From the NCBI GenBank assembly GCA_024233865.1, contig JACKPA010000014.1, forward strand, positions 62,001-126,000: a DNA stretch of 64,000 nt, read 5' to 3'. Both the position numbers and the translations under genes were made by a program. The notes under the pieces were generated by a model that saw only the letters and a program-made list of their open reading frames with translations, did not search any database and was not told the origin of the DNA. The stretch is from Leptospiraceae bacterium. GTDB lineage: Bacteria > Spirochaetota > Leptospiria > Leptospirales > Leptospiraceae. How positions within the stretch are numbered: position 1 is the stretch's first letter; each line of letters begins with the position of its first letter. Of this stretch, positions 45,252 to 54,465 are shown one piece after another.

Positions 45252-47301
45252 AATTCCAAACCTCCTGCATATTCTCGAGAATTACTTTATGGTTGCTGTT
45301 TACAACTAACGTAAAGGGAAAATCCTTTAATACATCCAAAATTCGTATGACCTCTCTTTCTTCAAAAGACTCTAAAAATCCGTCTATTAATACTAAGCCC
45401 GGTTCTGAGATAAGTATACGAGTGATCATTAAAATCTTTAGTTGTCTGGTAGAAAGAGGTTTTCCATTAGGTTTTAATATGGTGTGGATACCTTCTGTAA
45501 AACGATTGACCTCATCTAATAGACCAAGTTTTTTTAAAACAAGTATAACATCATCCATTGGTTTAATATTTCCACATAAAATATTATCCAGTATACTACC
45601 TTCAAAAACTTCAATCTTTCTCAAAAGACAAATCCTTTTTTCCAAAAATGTTTGGGATATAGTTTGAATTGGAGTCTGGTTTAAAAGAACCTGACCAGAG
45701 ACAGAGGATTGTCTGTTAGAAAGTATATCCAAAAGAGTACTGCTCTCAATTTCCGGGTCAGACGCAATTCCGTAACTTTGTCCTGCCTTTAGTAAAAAAT
45801 TCAAATTCTGAGAGGAAAGTTCGGGGAGTTTTAAATTTATGAGATTGATTTCTATCGGAGATTTCGGATTTGAAGGAAGATTTGACTTATGATCCTTGGA
45901 TGGCAAATCAATTACATGACTAATTTTATCAAGCGAAGCTAGCATATCATAACTTACTTCGACATACTTCCCCATCTTGGAAAATTCACCCATAACAGTC
46001 ATTATAATCAATTCAGCAGCCACTAACTGACCTAAAGTCAACTGGTTTTGAATTACAAGAAATCCACCAAGCCCAAGCACAATTGCGCTGCCTATAGCTT
46101 TTAATGAATGTAAGCCAATAAGGTGTCTAATAAGAATCGCAAAATACTTGTCCCTATAATATACATAGTCCCGGTTCAAATCTTCCAATCTCTCTCTGGC
46201 AGTTTTTGATGAATCGGAAAGTGTTCCAGGTTTTTTTGCAATTTCCTGGATCCAATGAGCGATCCTGTATTTTTGTTTGGATTGTTTTATTCCTGTAACA
46301 TAACCCGACTTTAAAGGCAAAAACACTACAGCATAAAGGTAGGTAAAAATGAAAATATCAAAAACAAGAAAGACACTATGATAAAAAGCCATTACCATCA
46401 GCCCGATTATAATTGTAAGTATGGAAGCAAGACCATCTATAAGCAATAATTCAACACCTTTTTGTAAGCTGGAAACCTCAAAAATTCGATTAGAAAGCTC
46501 AGGAATATAGGTATTTTTCGCTTTTTCGCGGTCTACACCGGCAATTTTGTAAAGAAACTCAAAAGAAAGCCTTACCATAGTCCGTTTTTGAATAATCTCT
46601 GTTGCTATGGTTTGCATAACTTTCATAAAGCCTGACAAAGCAAGAAAAATAAACAGAGAAAGGGTTAAGACAACCAAAGGCTGTACTAAAGTTTCCATTG
46701 CAATAGTGTTTATCAAAGACGCGGTGGATATTGGTACAATAAGATTAAAAAGTCCAGACATCATTCCGTAAATAAGAATCGCAAAAACGTCTCTTTTGTC
46801 TAATTTGATAAATGAAATTAACCTTTCGATTATTTCAAACCTTCCGTTTGGATTTGAATGTTCAAGATTCTTATAAGGGGACAAAGGTTCTGGAGATAAA
46901 ATCATATATGGATTATCTGTCATTGACGTATTAGATTTTAAAAAAGAGCCAAGTTCGCTTTGTGAAATCAGTTGTTCCTTTTGTTCGGAAAAATCCAAAA
47001 CTTTAATAAGGTTTTTTTTATCTTTCAAAAGAAGCAAAATTTCAGGCTTTTTTTGATTTCTTACGGGAAAAATTACCGGTACGCCGCGCTTAATCATGTT
47101 GGTTATATCTGAAATTTCGGCTTGTTTTTGAATAATACCAATTCCTGATTGATTGGCGATTTCTATAAAAACTTCCACTTCCAACTCAGAGTTTATTTGT
47201 TCCCTAGCACGAACCCACCCTCTTAACAAGGAATGATCTAAGGAGATAGCCAGATTTTTTGCAATAAATTCAATATTTTGGATTAGGGTTTCCGGTTTCA
47301 C
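45241..47301 (-). CDS. type I secretion-like ABC protein with a degenerate ATPase domain
   Basis: 686 residues. Residues 1-150 resemble a C39-peptidase-like domain of secretion ABC proteins, but without a catalytic Cys. Residues 165-470 are a six-helix ABC membrane domain. Residues 480-686 align with the ATPase domain but are broken. The Walker A position (511-523) is GIASDPEIESSTL with no Lys. The signature is LSTRQ instead of LSGGQ (616-620). The Walker B LVLID is followed by Gly where the catalytic Glu belongs (641), and the Q-loop Gln seems missing. It is the first gene of the operon with HlyD and TolC. It probably cannot hydrolyse ATP by itself. Confidence 0.82.
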   Translation of the reverse strand: MKPETLIQNIEFIAKNLAISLDHSLLRGWVRAREQINSELEVEVFIEIANQSGIGIIQKQAEISDITNMIKRGVPVIFPVRNQKKPEILLLLKDKKNLIKVLDFSEQKEQLISQSELGSFLKSNTSMTDNPYMILSPEPLSPYKNLEHSNPNGRFEIIERLISFIKLDKRDVFAILIYGMMSGLFNLIVPISTASLINTIAMETLVQPLVVLTLSLFIFLALSGFMKVMQTIATEIIQKRTMVRLSFEFLYKIAGVDREKAKNTYIPELSNRIFEVSSLQKGVELLLIDGLASILTIIIGLMVMAFYHSVFLVFDIFIFTYLYAVVFLPLKSGYVTGIKQSKQKYRIAHWIQEIAKKPGTLSDSSKTARERLEDLNRDYVYYRDKYFAILIRHLIGLHSLKAIGSAIVLGLGGFLVIQNQLTLGQLVAAELIIMTVMGEFSKMGKYVEVSYDMLASLDKISHVIDLPSKDHKSNLPSNPKSPIEINLINLKLPELSSQNLNFLLKAGQSYGIASDPEIESSTLLDILSNRQSSVSGQVLLNQTPIQTISQTFLEKRICLLRKIEVFEGSILDNILCGNIKPMDDVILVLKKLGLLDEVNRFTEGIHTILKPNGKPLSTRQLKILMITRILISEPGLVLIDGFLESFEEREVIRILDVLKDFPFTLVVNSNHKVILENMQEVWNFGV

Positions 47302-47366
47302 TTAACTCCTCTTCTGAATAATCGGATAAAATTGTTATACCAATACGTCAAGTCCTAAAACAGGTT

Positions 47367-48716
47367 TTACTTTTTTTCTCTATCCGACCTTAATTCCAAG
47401 TGAATCGTAAAGCCGTTTAGATCATAAGCTTCTCGTATCTTATTTTTTAAATAAGAGATTGTATCCATTCGAAACAATTCTACATGATTTACAAAAGCAA
47501 CAAGTTTGAATGGAGAAGACGAAACTTGTGTAGCATAAAGTAGCTTTGGTCTTTTCTTCATTTTTGATGTGACCTTTCCGTCTTGTAACCAAGAATTAAG
47601 TCTTTGATTGATTTCGGAAGTCGGAATTTTGATATTCATTTTATGGTAAATTTTTTCACATTCCTCTAATATTTTAGTAACTCTTTGTTTGGATAAAGAG
47701 CTAATAGAGATGGTTGGAATGTCTTTTGCAGGGGGGAATCTGGATATCAAAGACGACTTATATTCGCTAAACGTATTGCTATCTTTATCTTGAATCAAAT
47801 CCCACTTATTTACAGCCAAAATTATCGGTTTGGCTTTTTCCCTGATTAAAGAATATATCTTTTTATCAAACTCACCTATACCTTTGGTTGCATCTATAAT
47901 ATGAACGACCATATCCGCTTTTTCAATAGACTTTAGAGCTCGATTGTAAGAATAGAATTCAACTGAATCTTCAGTGGTTTTTGCCTGCTTTCTTAGACCG
48001 GCGGTATCAATAATTTCAATATTGTGTTTGTTATAAGTAAAAATTGCGTTTACGGAATCTCTGGTTGTTCCTGCAATTTCACTGACAACAGATCGTTGAT
48101 AACCAAGGATGGAGTTCAAGAAACTCGACTTTCCAGAATTTGGTTTGCCTACTACAGCGACTTTGAAATGAATGGGATTTTCTTCTTTCTCAGATAGGGA
48201 CGACCTTAAAAAAAAGTTAATCTTTTCATTTAGCAAAGATATGTTTCTTCTGCCAAGAGCTGAAATGGGGATAACTTCTTGTAAACCCAGTCTATAAAAG
48301 TCTTCCAGATCGTAGTCTCCTTCCGGATTATCGACTTTGTTGGCAATGTACAAGATGCTTTTGGAATTGAACCTTGTATCTTTTTTAAAAAGTTCTAGTA
48401 GCTTATGATCGTATTCTGAAATTTGGTGTCTATCCGTCAGGTACAGAATAAGGTCCGAATTTAGGAGTTGTTGAAATGCGGTTTCAATTATATTGGCAGT
48501 TAGGTCATTTATATTTTCAACATCCAAGCCGGGAGTATCACACAATAGAAACTTTTTTTCGTAGTTTTCTTTATCTACTATGTGTTGTATAATATCTCGC
48601 GTTACACCGGGGTAATCGTGGGTAATGGCTATGTTTTTTTTTAAAAGACAGTTGAATAGTGTGGATTTTCCAACATTCTGCCTTCCGGTTATGGAAACTA
48701 TCGGAAATTGGTTCAA
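47367..48716 (-). CDS. der: ribosome-biogenesis GTPase Der (EngA)
   Basis: 449 residues with two G domains, as required of Der. The first has GRQNVGKSTLFN, DTPGL and NKVD. The second has GKPNSGKSSFLN, DTAGLR and NKWDL. The C-terminal KH-like domain ends with HLELRSDREKK. It acts in 50S subunit assembly. It overlaps smpB by 4 nt (ATGA) and is translated after it. Confidence 0.96.
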   Translation of the reverse strand: MNQFPIVSITGRQNVGKSTLFNCLLKKNIAITHDYPGVTRDIIQHIVDKENYEKKFLLCDTPGLDVENINDLTANIIETAFQQLLNSDLILYLTDRHQISEYDHKLLELFKKDTRFNSKSILYIANKVDNPEGDYDLEDFYRLGLQEVIPISALGRRNISLLNEKINFFLRSSLSEKEENPIHFKVAVVGKPNSGKSSFLNSILGYQRSVVSEIAGTTRDSVNAIFTYNKHNIEIIDTAGLRKQAKTTEDSVEFYSYNRALKSIEKADMVVHIIDATKGIGEFDKKIYSLIREKAKPIILAVNKWDLIQDKDSNTFSEYKSSLISRFPPAKDIPTISISSLSKQRVTKILEECEKIYHKMNIKIPTSEINQRLNSWLQDGKVTSKMKKRPKLLYATQVSSSPFKLVAFVNHVELFRMDTISYLKNKIREAYDLNGFTIHLELRSDREKK

Positions 48717-49186
48717 TATCGATTCCTGCTTTTGAGTGCTTTTTGGATTTCCATTTGAGCATCTTTTTTTTGTAGAGTTTCTCTTTTGTCGTGTAACTTT
48801 TTGGGTTTTCCGGTTGCTAACTCAATTTTAACGTATTTATTGTCTTTAAAATACAGCTTGGTTGCTATCAAAACCAACCCTTTTTCTTTAATCTGTCGTT
48901 CTAATTTTGTGATCTGTTTTCTTGCTAACAAAAGTTTTCTAGGGCGAATTTCCGGATGGTTGGCATAACCACCATTTATATAAGGAGGAATATGCAAGTT
49001 TTCTAAAAAAACTTCTCCCCTTCTAATTTTGGCAAAAGAATCTGTTAGATTCCCTCTTTTTCCTCTTAGGCTTTTTACCTCGGAGCCTGTGAGTATAATT
49101 CCAGCCTCTATAAATTCTAGCAGCTCAAAATTGAACTTAGCTTTTTTATTTACTAAAGAATAAGATGTTTCAGCCTTTTTTTTCAT
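48713..49186 (-). CDS. smpB: SsrA-binding protein SmpB
   Basis: 157 residues of the tmRNA partner for rescue of stalled ribosomes. The beta-barrel carries FNFELLEFIEAGIILTGSEV, NLTDSFAKI and KLERQIKEKGLVLIATKLYF. The C-terminal tail KLHDKRETLQKKD is the part that enters the mRNA channel. It heads a smpB-der pair and is separated from the lipoprotein gene upstream by 7 nt. Confidence 0.96.
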   Translation of the reverse strand: MKKKAETSYSLVNKKAKFNFELLEFIEAGIILTGSEVKSLRGKRGNLTDSFAKIRRGEVFLENLHIPPYINGGYANHPEIRPRKLLLARKQITKLERQIKEKGLVLIATKLYFKDNKYVKIELATGKPKKLHDKRETLQKKDAQMEIQKALKSRNRY

Positions 49187-49193
49187 TATCTGT

Positions 49194-49973
49194 TTATTTT
49201 AATAAAATAGTACCCGCTTTTGAAAGATATAAATTTTTATTATTTTTAATGCCAATTAATATTTCATTTATAGGCTTCTCACCAGGGACTTTTTTATATA
49301 CTAATTCTTCCGGATTTAACAAAAATGTTTCTTTTTGATAACCGTCACTGGAAGTATAAATAGAAATTGCAAAACTTGATAGTATACCTTTGTTTAAAAT
49401 GTATTTCCAAGAAATGATGTCTTTATCATTTACGTTTTGTATCTCTATCCACTTCCAAATTTGGCTATCAGCAATAAATTTATAAATGATATCTTCTTTA
49501 TGACTTAAAGCGAATTTTTTTTGGTTATAGGTAGCAAGCAAAGAAGTTAGATCGTCTTTTTCATTCACACTAAGAGAAATCTTTTTGTTATAAACCTTTA
49601 AAGCTCCCATATCCTTATCCCATTCACCAATCCCCTCTTTCAATAAATAGGAGATATAGTATTTTTTGGGAGCTTTTCCGGGAAAATGATCATTTACGCG
49701 TTTTAAAAAAGAATCACGATGGGAGAAAACAGCTAGATCAATCTCTAAAATTTGATATACTTTATCTATCTTTTCTATGATTAGTATGCTTTTTCGAAAG
49801 CTATCCGCTTCAAATGTTCTATTATTTCCAACATTTTTTTCCTCTTGGATATAAAACCCTGGTATGGAACTTTCGTCAGGAACGTACACTCCAATACTAC
49901 TGCAAGAATAAAGAAACAAAAGAGTAATTAAAGTCAAAAAAGACTTATTTTTACTGAAAATTTTATATATCAT
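49194..49973 (-). CDS. lipoprotein of unknown function
   Basis: 259 residues with a signal peptide ending in the lipobox LYSC (Cys about 24) followed by Ser-Ser. The mature part has no recognised domain; it is a mixed alpha/beta sequence with FPGKAPKKYYISYLLKEGIG and a C-terminal beta segment, VYKKVPGEKPINEILIGIKN. It lies 7 nt upstream of smpB and may be co-transcribed with smpB and der. Confidence 0.65.
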   Translation of the reverse strand: MIYKIFSKNKSFLTLITLLFLYSCSSIGVYVPDESSIPGFYIQEEKNVGNNRTFEADSFRKSILIIEKIDKVYQILEIDLAVFSHRDSFLKRVNDHFPGKAPKKYYISYLLKEGIGEWDKDMGALKVYNKKISLSVNEKDDLTSLLATYNQKKFALSHKEDIIYKFIADSQIWKWIEIQNVNDKDIISWKYILNKGILSSFAISIYTSSDGYQKETFLLNPEELVYKKVPGEKPINEILIGIKNNKNLYLSKAGTILLK

Positions 49974-50069
49974 ATTTCCCGCTTTCTTTTCAACAGATTA
50001 TCTAAAGTAAAAAGATTGACAAGCAGAATAGGATTTAAAAAATCGAAGAGGTGAAAAATATACTACGAT

Positions 50070-50116
50070 TAACGCGAGTTCGAGGTAAGGAATAATGTTA
50101 TATCGAACTCACGTTA
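50070..50116. repeat. short copy of the TAACGTGAGTTT repeat family
   Basis: TAACGCGAGTTCGA (50070-50083) and the complement of TAACGTGAGTTCGA (50103-50116) form a 14-bp inverted repeat with one mismatch around a 19-nt loop. The ends match those of the 188-bp element at 29680-29867, so this is probably a minimal derivative with the middle lost. It ends 3 nt before the stop of the aminotransferase gene and may act as its terminator. Confidence 0.65.
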
Positions 50117-50119
50117 TGA

Positions 50120-51280
50120 TTAGTATTCCCACATGGTAAAATCCATAAGTCTTCTCAATCCTTCGTTGAATTCAATTTCTGGTGTTAAAAGACTGATAAC
50201 AAAAATGTCTTCTTCCATAAAATCAAACATATAACCGGGATACACAAAAACAAATTTTTGAGTTAATAGATTTAAACAAAATTCGTCTCCATCAATACAT
50301 CCAAGTATAGAAAAAACGATATACCAACCACCTTCTGGTATATGATAGGTAATTCGTTTTTGGTTTCCAAATAAACCTTTAAATCGTTTCAAATTCTTGG
50401 TTAAGCGATCTCGAATTTGCATTTGGATACTACCTGCATTTTCCAAAATTTGTCCCAAAATCATTTGAATAGGAGTGTTTACGGAAAGATAGGTATCTGC
50501 AATTGTTTCCATACTATCTATCGCTGTTTGTGTAAATTCCTGGTTCCCTTCCAAAATAAACCAACCCAACTTCAACTGAGGTAAACCGGCAATTTTGGAA
50601 ATTCCATTAAGAGTGATAACCGGAGCATGATTAGACGTAAGATGTAAAAAATCATTTTCATAACAATAGTCAGAAAAAACTTCATCCACTATCAAAACTA
50701 ATTTGTTTTTAAATGCCAATTCAATAAGAGCCTCAATTTCACCTTTTGTTAAAATATTTCCGGTAGGATTATTGGGTTGTACAATCACAATGGCTTTTGT
50801 TTTATGATTTATACGATTTTCTAGGGATTGAAAGTCCATTCTCCAATGTAATTCTTGTTTTTTTAAAGAATAATAGATCGGTTTCACATTTTCCAATTTT
50901 GCAATATAATCATACAGCGGATACCCTGGCGACGGTAAACAAACTTCGTCTCCAAAATCACATAGCATTTTCAAACAAAAACTCATGGATTCGGAACTCC
51001 CTGTTGTTAAAAATATATTATCTATCGAAATAATTCGTCCTTTTTGAGAGTAATATTCACAAATTGCTTCCCTGGCTTCCACCAATCCTCTGGGTGATGG
51101 TTTATAATTTGGCAATTGAAAATTCTGAAAGATTTCCGAAGGGTATTCAAACCCTGCCAAAGTTGGATTAGAATGAGTCAAATCAAAAATGGGAACATTT
51201 TTTTCCTTTAAACTCTGCAATTGCATAAGAAGTTGATTTTTTTCCGGATTTAAAGGAATTTTATTGGAAAAATAACTCAT
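50120..51280 (-). CDS. class I/II aminotransferase
   Basis: About 386 residues of the PLP-dependent aspartate-aminotransferase fold. Visible elements are LTHSNPT near the N-terminus, TTGSSESMSFCLKMLCDFGD, the substrate-domain motif VQPNNPTGNIL, the Asp-binding DEVFSDYCYE and the PLP lysine in GISKIAGLPQLKLGW. The amino-acid specificity cannot be told. A longer start at 51292 is possible; neither ATG has a good ribosome site. It is divergent from the MBOAT gene, with only 10-22 nt between the starts. Confidence 0.9.
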   Translation of the reverse strand: MSYFSNKIPLNPEKNQLLMQLQSLKEKNVPIFDLTHSNPTLAGFEYPSEIFQNFQLPNYKPSPRGLVEAREAICEYYSQKGRIISIDNIFLTTGSSESMSFCLKMLCDFGDEVCLPSPGYPLYDYIAKLENVKPIYYSLKKQELHWRMDFQSLENRINHKTKAIVIVQPNNPTGNILTKGEIEALIELAFKNKLVLIVDEVFSDYCYENDFLHLTSNHAPVITLNGISKIAGLPQLKLGWFILEGNQEFTQTAIDSMETIADTYLSVNTPIQMILGQILENAGSIQMQIRDRLTKNLKRFKGLFGNQKRITYHIPEGGWYIVFSILGCIDGDEFCLNLLTQKFVFVYPGYMFDFMEEDIFVISLLTPEIEFNEGLRRLMDFTMWEY

Positions 51281-51302
51281 AATAAAAACCATAATAAGGA
51301 TT

Positions 51303-52721
51303 ATGAATTTTCTATCTTTAAAATTTTTATTATTTTTTGGTTTGGTTTATCTAATCTATTGGAATTTTGGAGATAAATTAAAAAGACCATTTATACTGAT
51401 TGTTTCTGCCTATTTTTATAGCACGTATAGTTTTAATTTTTTACTTCATCTGATATTTGTAATATCCGTAAACTTTTTTATAATAAAATATTTTTTTGAA
51501 AAAAAGTATTTCTTAAAACTATCTGTTTTTTTTAACCTTTTAAACTTAGTTCTATTTAAGTATTTTTATTTTTTAATGGAGCTATTTGGGGGACTAACCG
51601 GTTTAAAATTCCTCACTCAAAAAACGGAATTGAACCAAATGCTATCTTCTCTGACGACCATCAATGGTTTTGAAATAGCCCTCCCTGTTTTTATAAGTTA
51701 TTATACGTTCCAATTCATATCGTTATCCGTTGATTTAAAAAACAAAGTTTTAGAAGAAAAACCTACCTACTATGATGTTTCATCCTTTATCTTATTTTTT
51801 CCGGTTATGGTGGCAGGACCAATATTGAGATTCAAGCAATTTGTTCCGCAATTGAAAAGTCCCAAAATGGACGAAGATTTAATGTACAATGGTCTTTACC
51901 TAATACTTTTGGGACTCTTCAAAAAAGCAGTTCTATCTACCCTGCTCGTACCAGTAATCTATCCGGTATTGTCAAAACCGGCTGATTATGCGTCTTATAC
52001 ACTACTTCTCTGTTCCTTTTCTTTTGCTATTAATCTGTATTTGGATTTTTCCGGATTGACGGATTTGGCAAGAGGAATGGGGAAACTTCTCGGCTTGGAG
52101 TTGCCCGAAAACTTCAAAGCCCCTTTTTATATTGATAGTTTTGGTGAATTATGGAGAAGATGGCACTTAACATTTTCTTATTGGATTCGAGATTACATCT
52201 ATATTCCTTTGGGAGGCTCGAGAGCTAGTAACTGGAGAGTTTCTTTGAATTTGATAATTACGTTTACTTTAGGAGGATTGTGGCATGGAGCAAGTCTCAA
52301 CTTTGCTTTATGGGGTTTTATTACAGGAATTTATCTATCGTTAGAGCGAGTTTACAGCGGATTGGGAATCCGTATAATACCTAAAATTCCGATTTTGAAC
52401 CCAATACTCAACTGGCTTTTAATTATTACAATTTATATCTTTTCGTGGATATTCTTTTTCACACCGGATTTTTCCACTGCTATATCCGTAATTCAAAATA
52501 TCCTAATTTTTAAAAGTGGTAAGGGTTTAAATGAATATGAAATGATAGTGTATATCTTCGTGTTTACTGCGATTTTCCACTATTTCCAAGAGAAACCGGA
52601 AAAATTTACAAATTTGACCAAAGCTAAAAAATATCTTTTTCCGGTGTTTTCTTTAATCATGATCCTTTTATTAATAAACTACGGTGGCGGAAACTTTGAC
52701 TTTTTTTATTCTCAGTTTTAG
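51303..52721 (+). CDS. MBOAT-family membrane O-acyltransferase (AlgI/DltB-like)
   Basis: 472 residues with about ten membrane helices. The catalytic region has LWRRWHLTFSYWIRDYIYIP (His about 288) and GGLWHGASLNFALWG (His about 328), the Trp-His pair of the MBOAT family. It would transfer an acyl group, usually acetyl or D-alanyl, across the membrane onto a polysaccharide or lipid. An SGNH hydrolase that could work as its partner lies at 55655-56842. No alginate or dlt genes are near, so the acceptor is unknown. Confidence 0.9.
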   Translation: MNFLSLKFLLFFGLVYLIYWNFGDKLKRPFILIVSAYFYSTYSFNFLLHLIFVISVNFFIIKYFFEKKYFLKLSVFFNLLNLVLFKYFYFLMELFGGLTGLKFLTQKTELNQMLSSLTTINGFEIALPVFISYYTFQFISLSVDLKNKVLEEKPTYYDVSSFILFFPVMVAGPILRFKQFVPQLKSPKMDEDLMYNGLYLILLGLFKKAVLSTLLVPVIYPVLSKPADYASYTLLLCSFSFAINLYLDFSGLTDLARGMGKLLGLELPENFKAPFYIDSFGELWRRWHLTFSYWIRDYIYIPLGGSRASNWRVSLNLIITFTLGGLWHGASLNFALWGFITGIYLSLERVYSGLGIRIIPKIPILNPILNWLLIITIYIFSWIFFFTPDFSTAISVIQNILIFKSGKGLNEYEMIVYIFVFTAIFHYFQEKPEKFTNLTKAKKYLFPVFSLIMILLLINYGGGNFDFFYSQF

Positions 52722-52739
52722 TGTGAGTGATCCCTTGTG

Positions 52740-53063
52740 TCAACTTGTTATTTCATCCGGAAGAGTAATAAAATGAGAAAATTCTATGCCATAATACATC
52801 AATTTTTCCTTCGCATCTTGCTGTGGAAAGCTCCAAATGATCCTACCTTCTATTGAAATCAACTCTTTATCTTCTTTTTCAATGGCAAATTTATACAATT
52901 GATTCAAAAGTAAAAAAGTCTCAATATCACTAAAAATACAAATCCCGCTGACGGAAATATCTTTGATTTTTCCTTGTTTAACGGAATTTCCTATTTTAAT
53001 TTTTATCCTGTAATTATTTTCCGCTTTTATTGCATACCTTGTATGTCTACGTTTATCTGACAT
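52740..53063 (-). CDS. single-domain PilZ protein
   Basis: 107 residues forming one PilZ domain. The c-di-GMP motifs are both present: KRRHTRY at the N-terminus (RxxxR) and KDISVSGICI ([D/N]xSxxG). A beta-barrel follows, with GRIIWSFPQQ and YYGIEFSHF. It would act as a free c-di-GMP sensor that binds a target protein. It is convergent with the MBOAT gene (18 nt) and divergent from the membrane protein at 53287. Confidence 0.88.
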   Translation of the reverse strand: MSDKRRHTRYAIKAENNYRIKIKIGNSVKQGKIKDISVSGICIFSDIETFLLLNQLYKFAIEKEDKELISIEGRIIWSFPQQDAKEKLMYYGIEFSHFITLPDEITS

Positions 53064-53286
53064 AATACCCTTTTGTAAATATATTCGTTTTTTCGTTTTT
53101 AAATTCTTTATTCTTTACTACATTCTAATTGGAACTTAAATAAATTCTTGAAATTTTTTTTATATTCTTATGTAGTCTATTTAGTGTAATAATTTTTTAT
53201 CCTTTTTATTCAAGATATTTTTATACTATTTTGGTAAAACTGGGAATCATATAAATTAATCATTAATTGTAGAATAGGTTATAAAT

Positions 53287-54330
53287 ATGTATATTCTTGG
53301 AGATATTTTAATTTGGCCAAAAGCGGATGCAGATACGGTAATGACTGCAATTTTCTTTATAATTGTAACTTTTTCCATTTTGTCCTTAACCAATTGGTTG
53401 TATCGAAAACAGCTAATCAAAAAAAGATTATGGGATGAACTTTATGAAAAGGCTGTTAGGCGGGGATTAACCCAGAAAGAAATAAACATTATAAAGGACT
53501 TTTATAAAAAATTAGGTCAATATCACTTAGAAAATGTAAAAAACATCGATGCTGACGAAAACTTTAAAAAGCTATTATTTAATAATCTTTCCAGGAATAA
53601 AGATATTCCAATCGAGTACTTGGTAAAAATTTTAGACAAGTTCTTTGCGAAAAACACTGAGATAACAGGCATTAATAACTTAGCGGATTTAAATCCAGGG
53701 GAAGCCTGTGGCTTAGAATTTTCAAATGGTCATCAATTGGGAAAATTGTTAAAATCTACTGACATTGAAGCCTTGATTTCTATCCCTGGATGGCAACCTT
53801 CGGATAATATCATCAATTCAAATTTGAGACTTTATGTATATAGAGCGGGTGTCGGAGGCTTTGTTTTGCATGGAAAAATTAAAAAGGCTATAAAAGGAGG
53901 ATTGATATTTGCGTATGACGAAGGAAATGTAGAAGCTAAAGGGGAAGAACACTTAATGGCTTTTATCAAAAAAAATATCACTTTTACCAATTGGCAAGTT
54001 TCCGAAAGCGGTACCAAGGAGCTACAATTAACAGAAGACGAATCCAAAAAAGTCAGGATAAATGCCATAACTGAGAAAATTTCAGATAGAGCTGTTGTAT
54101 TTCGGCTTATAGAAGAACTAGACCAGTTAAAATTAAAGGAAGAAGAAATTTGGGAAGGCTCTTTTGATGTTTTGGACGGATATACTCTTCAGTGCCGGGG
54201 AAGAATTATGACTTCCAAAATTGTGGAAGGCAATTATATTTTTAAATTTTTGGATGCTACGGAAGAAGATAGGAAAATTGTATTCCATGAAATTAGAAAA
54301 AATAATCCGGTAAGAGAAAATTTGAGTTGA
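53287..54330 (+). CDS. membrane-anchored protein, possible spirochaete PilZ-like
   Basis: 347 residues. One helix spans the membrane near the N-terminus (AIFFIIVTFSILSLTNWLY, about 21-39), and the rest is cytoplasmic. Residues 45-115 form a helical segment with GLTQKEINIIKDFYKKLGQY. The C-terminal half has two beta-rich modules, the last ending FDVLDGYTLQCRGRIM and later NYIFKFLDATEEDRKIVFHE. That shape fits the PilZ-like proteins of spirochaetes, but the RxxxR and [D/N]xSxxG motifs are not seen. It may interact with the flagellar motor; that is a guess. A single-domain PilZ gene is divergent upstream. Confidence 0.5.
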   Translation: MYILGDILIWPKADADTVMTAIFFIIVTFSILSLTNWLYRKQLIKKRLWDELYEKAVRRGLTQKEINIIKDFYKKLGQYHLENVKNIDADENFKKLLFNNLSRNKDIPIEYLVKILDKFFAKNTEITGINNLADLNPGEACGLEFSNGHQLGKLLKSTDIEALISIPGWQPSDNIINSNLRLYVYRAGVGGFVLHGKIKKAIKGGLIFAYDEGNVEAKGEEHLMAFIKKNITFTNWQVSESGTKELQLTEDESKKVRINAITEKISDRAVVFRLIEELDQLKLKEEEIWEGSFDVLDGYTLQCRGRIMTSKIVEGNYIFKFLDATEEDRKIVFHEIRKNNPVRENLS

Positions 54331-54465
54331 ATATAAAATTATAATAATTTCAATATAATTAAATATTTACTGCTTGAAAATATTCTTACCTATTATATAA
54401 TTTCATCATCTATATCAAAAATAAAAACATACTTGAATTAAATAAAATAGAAGTAAAATAACAAT

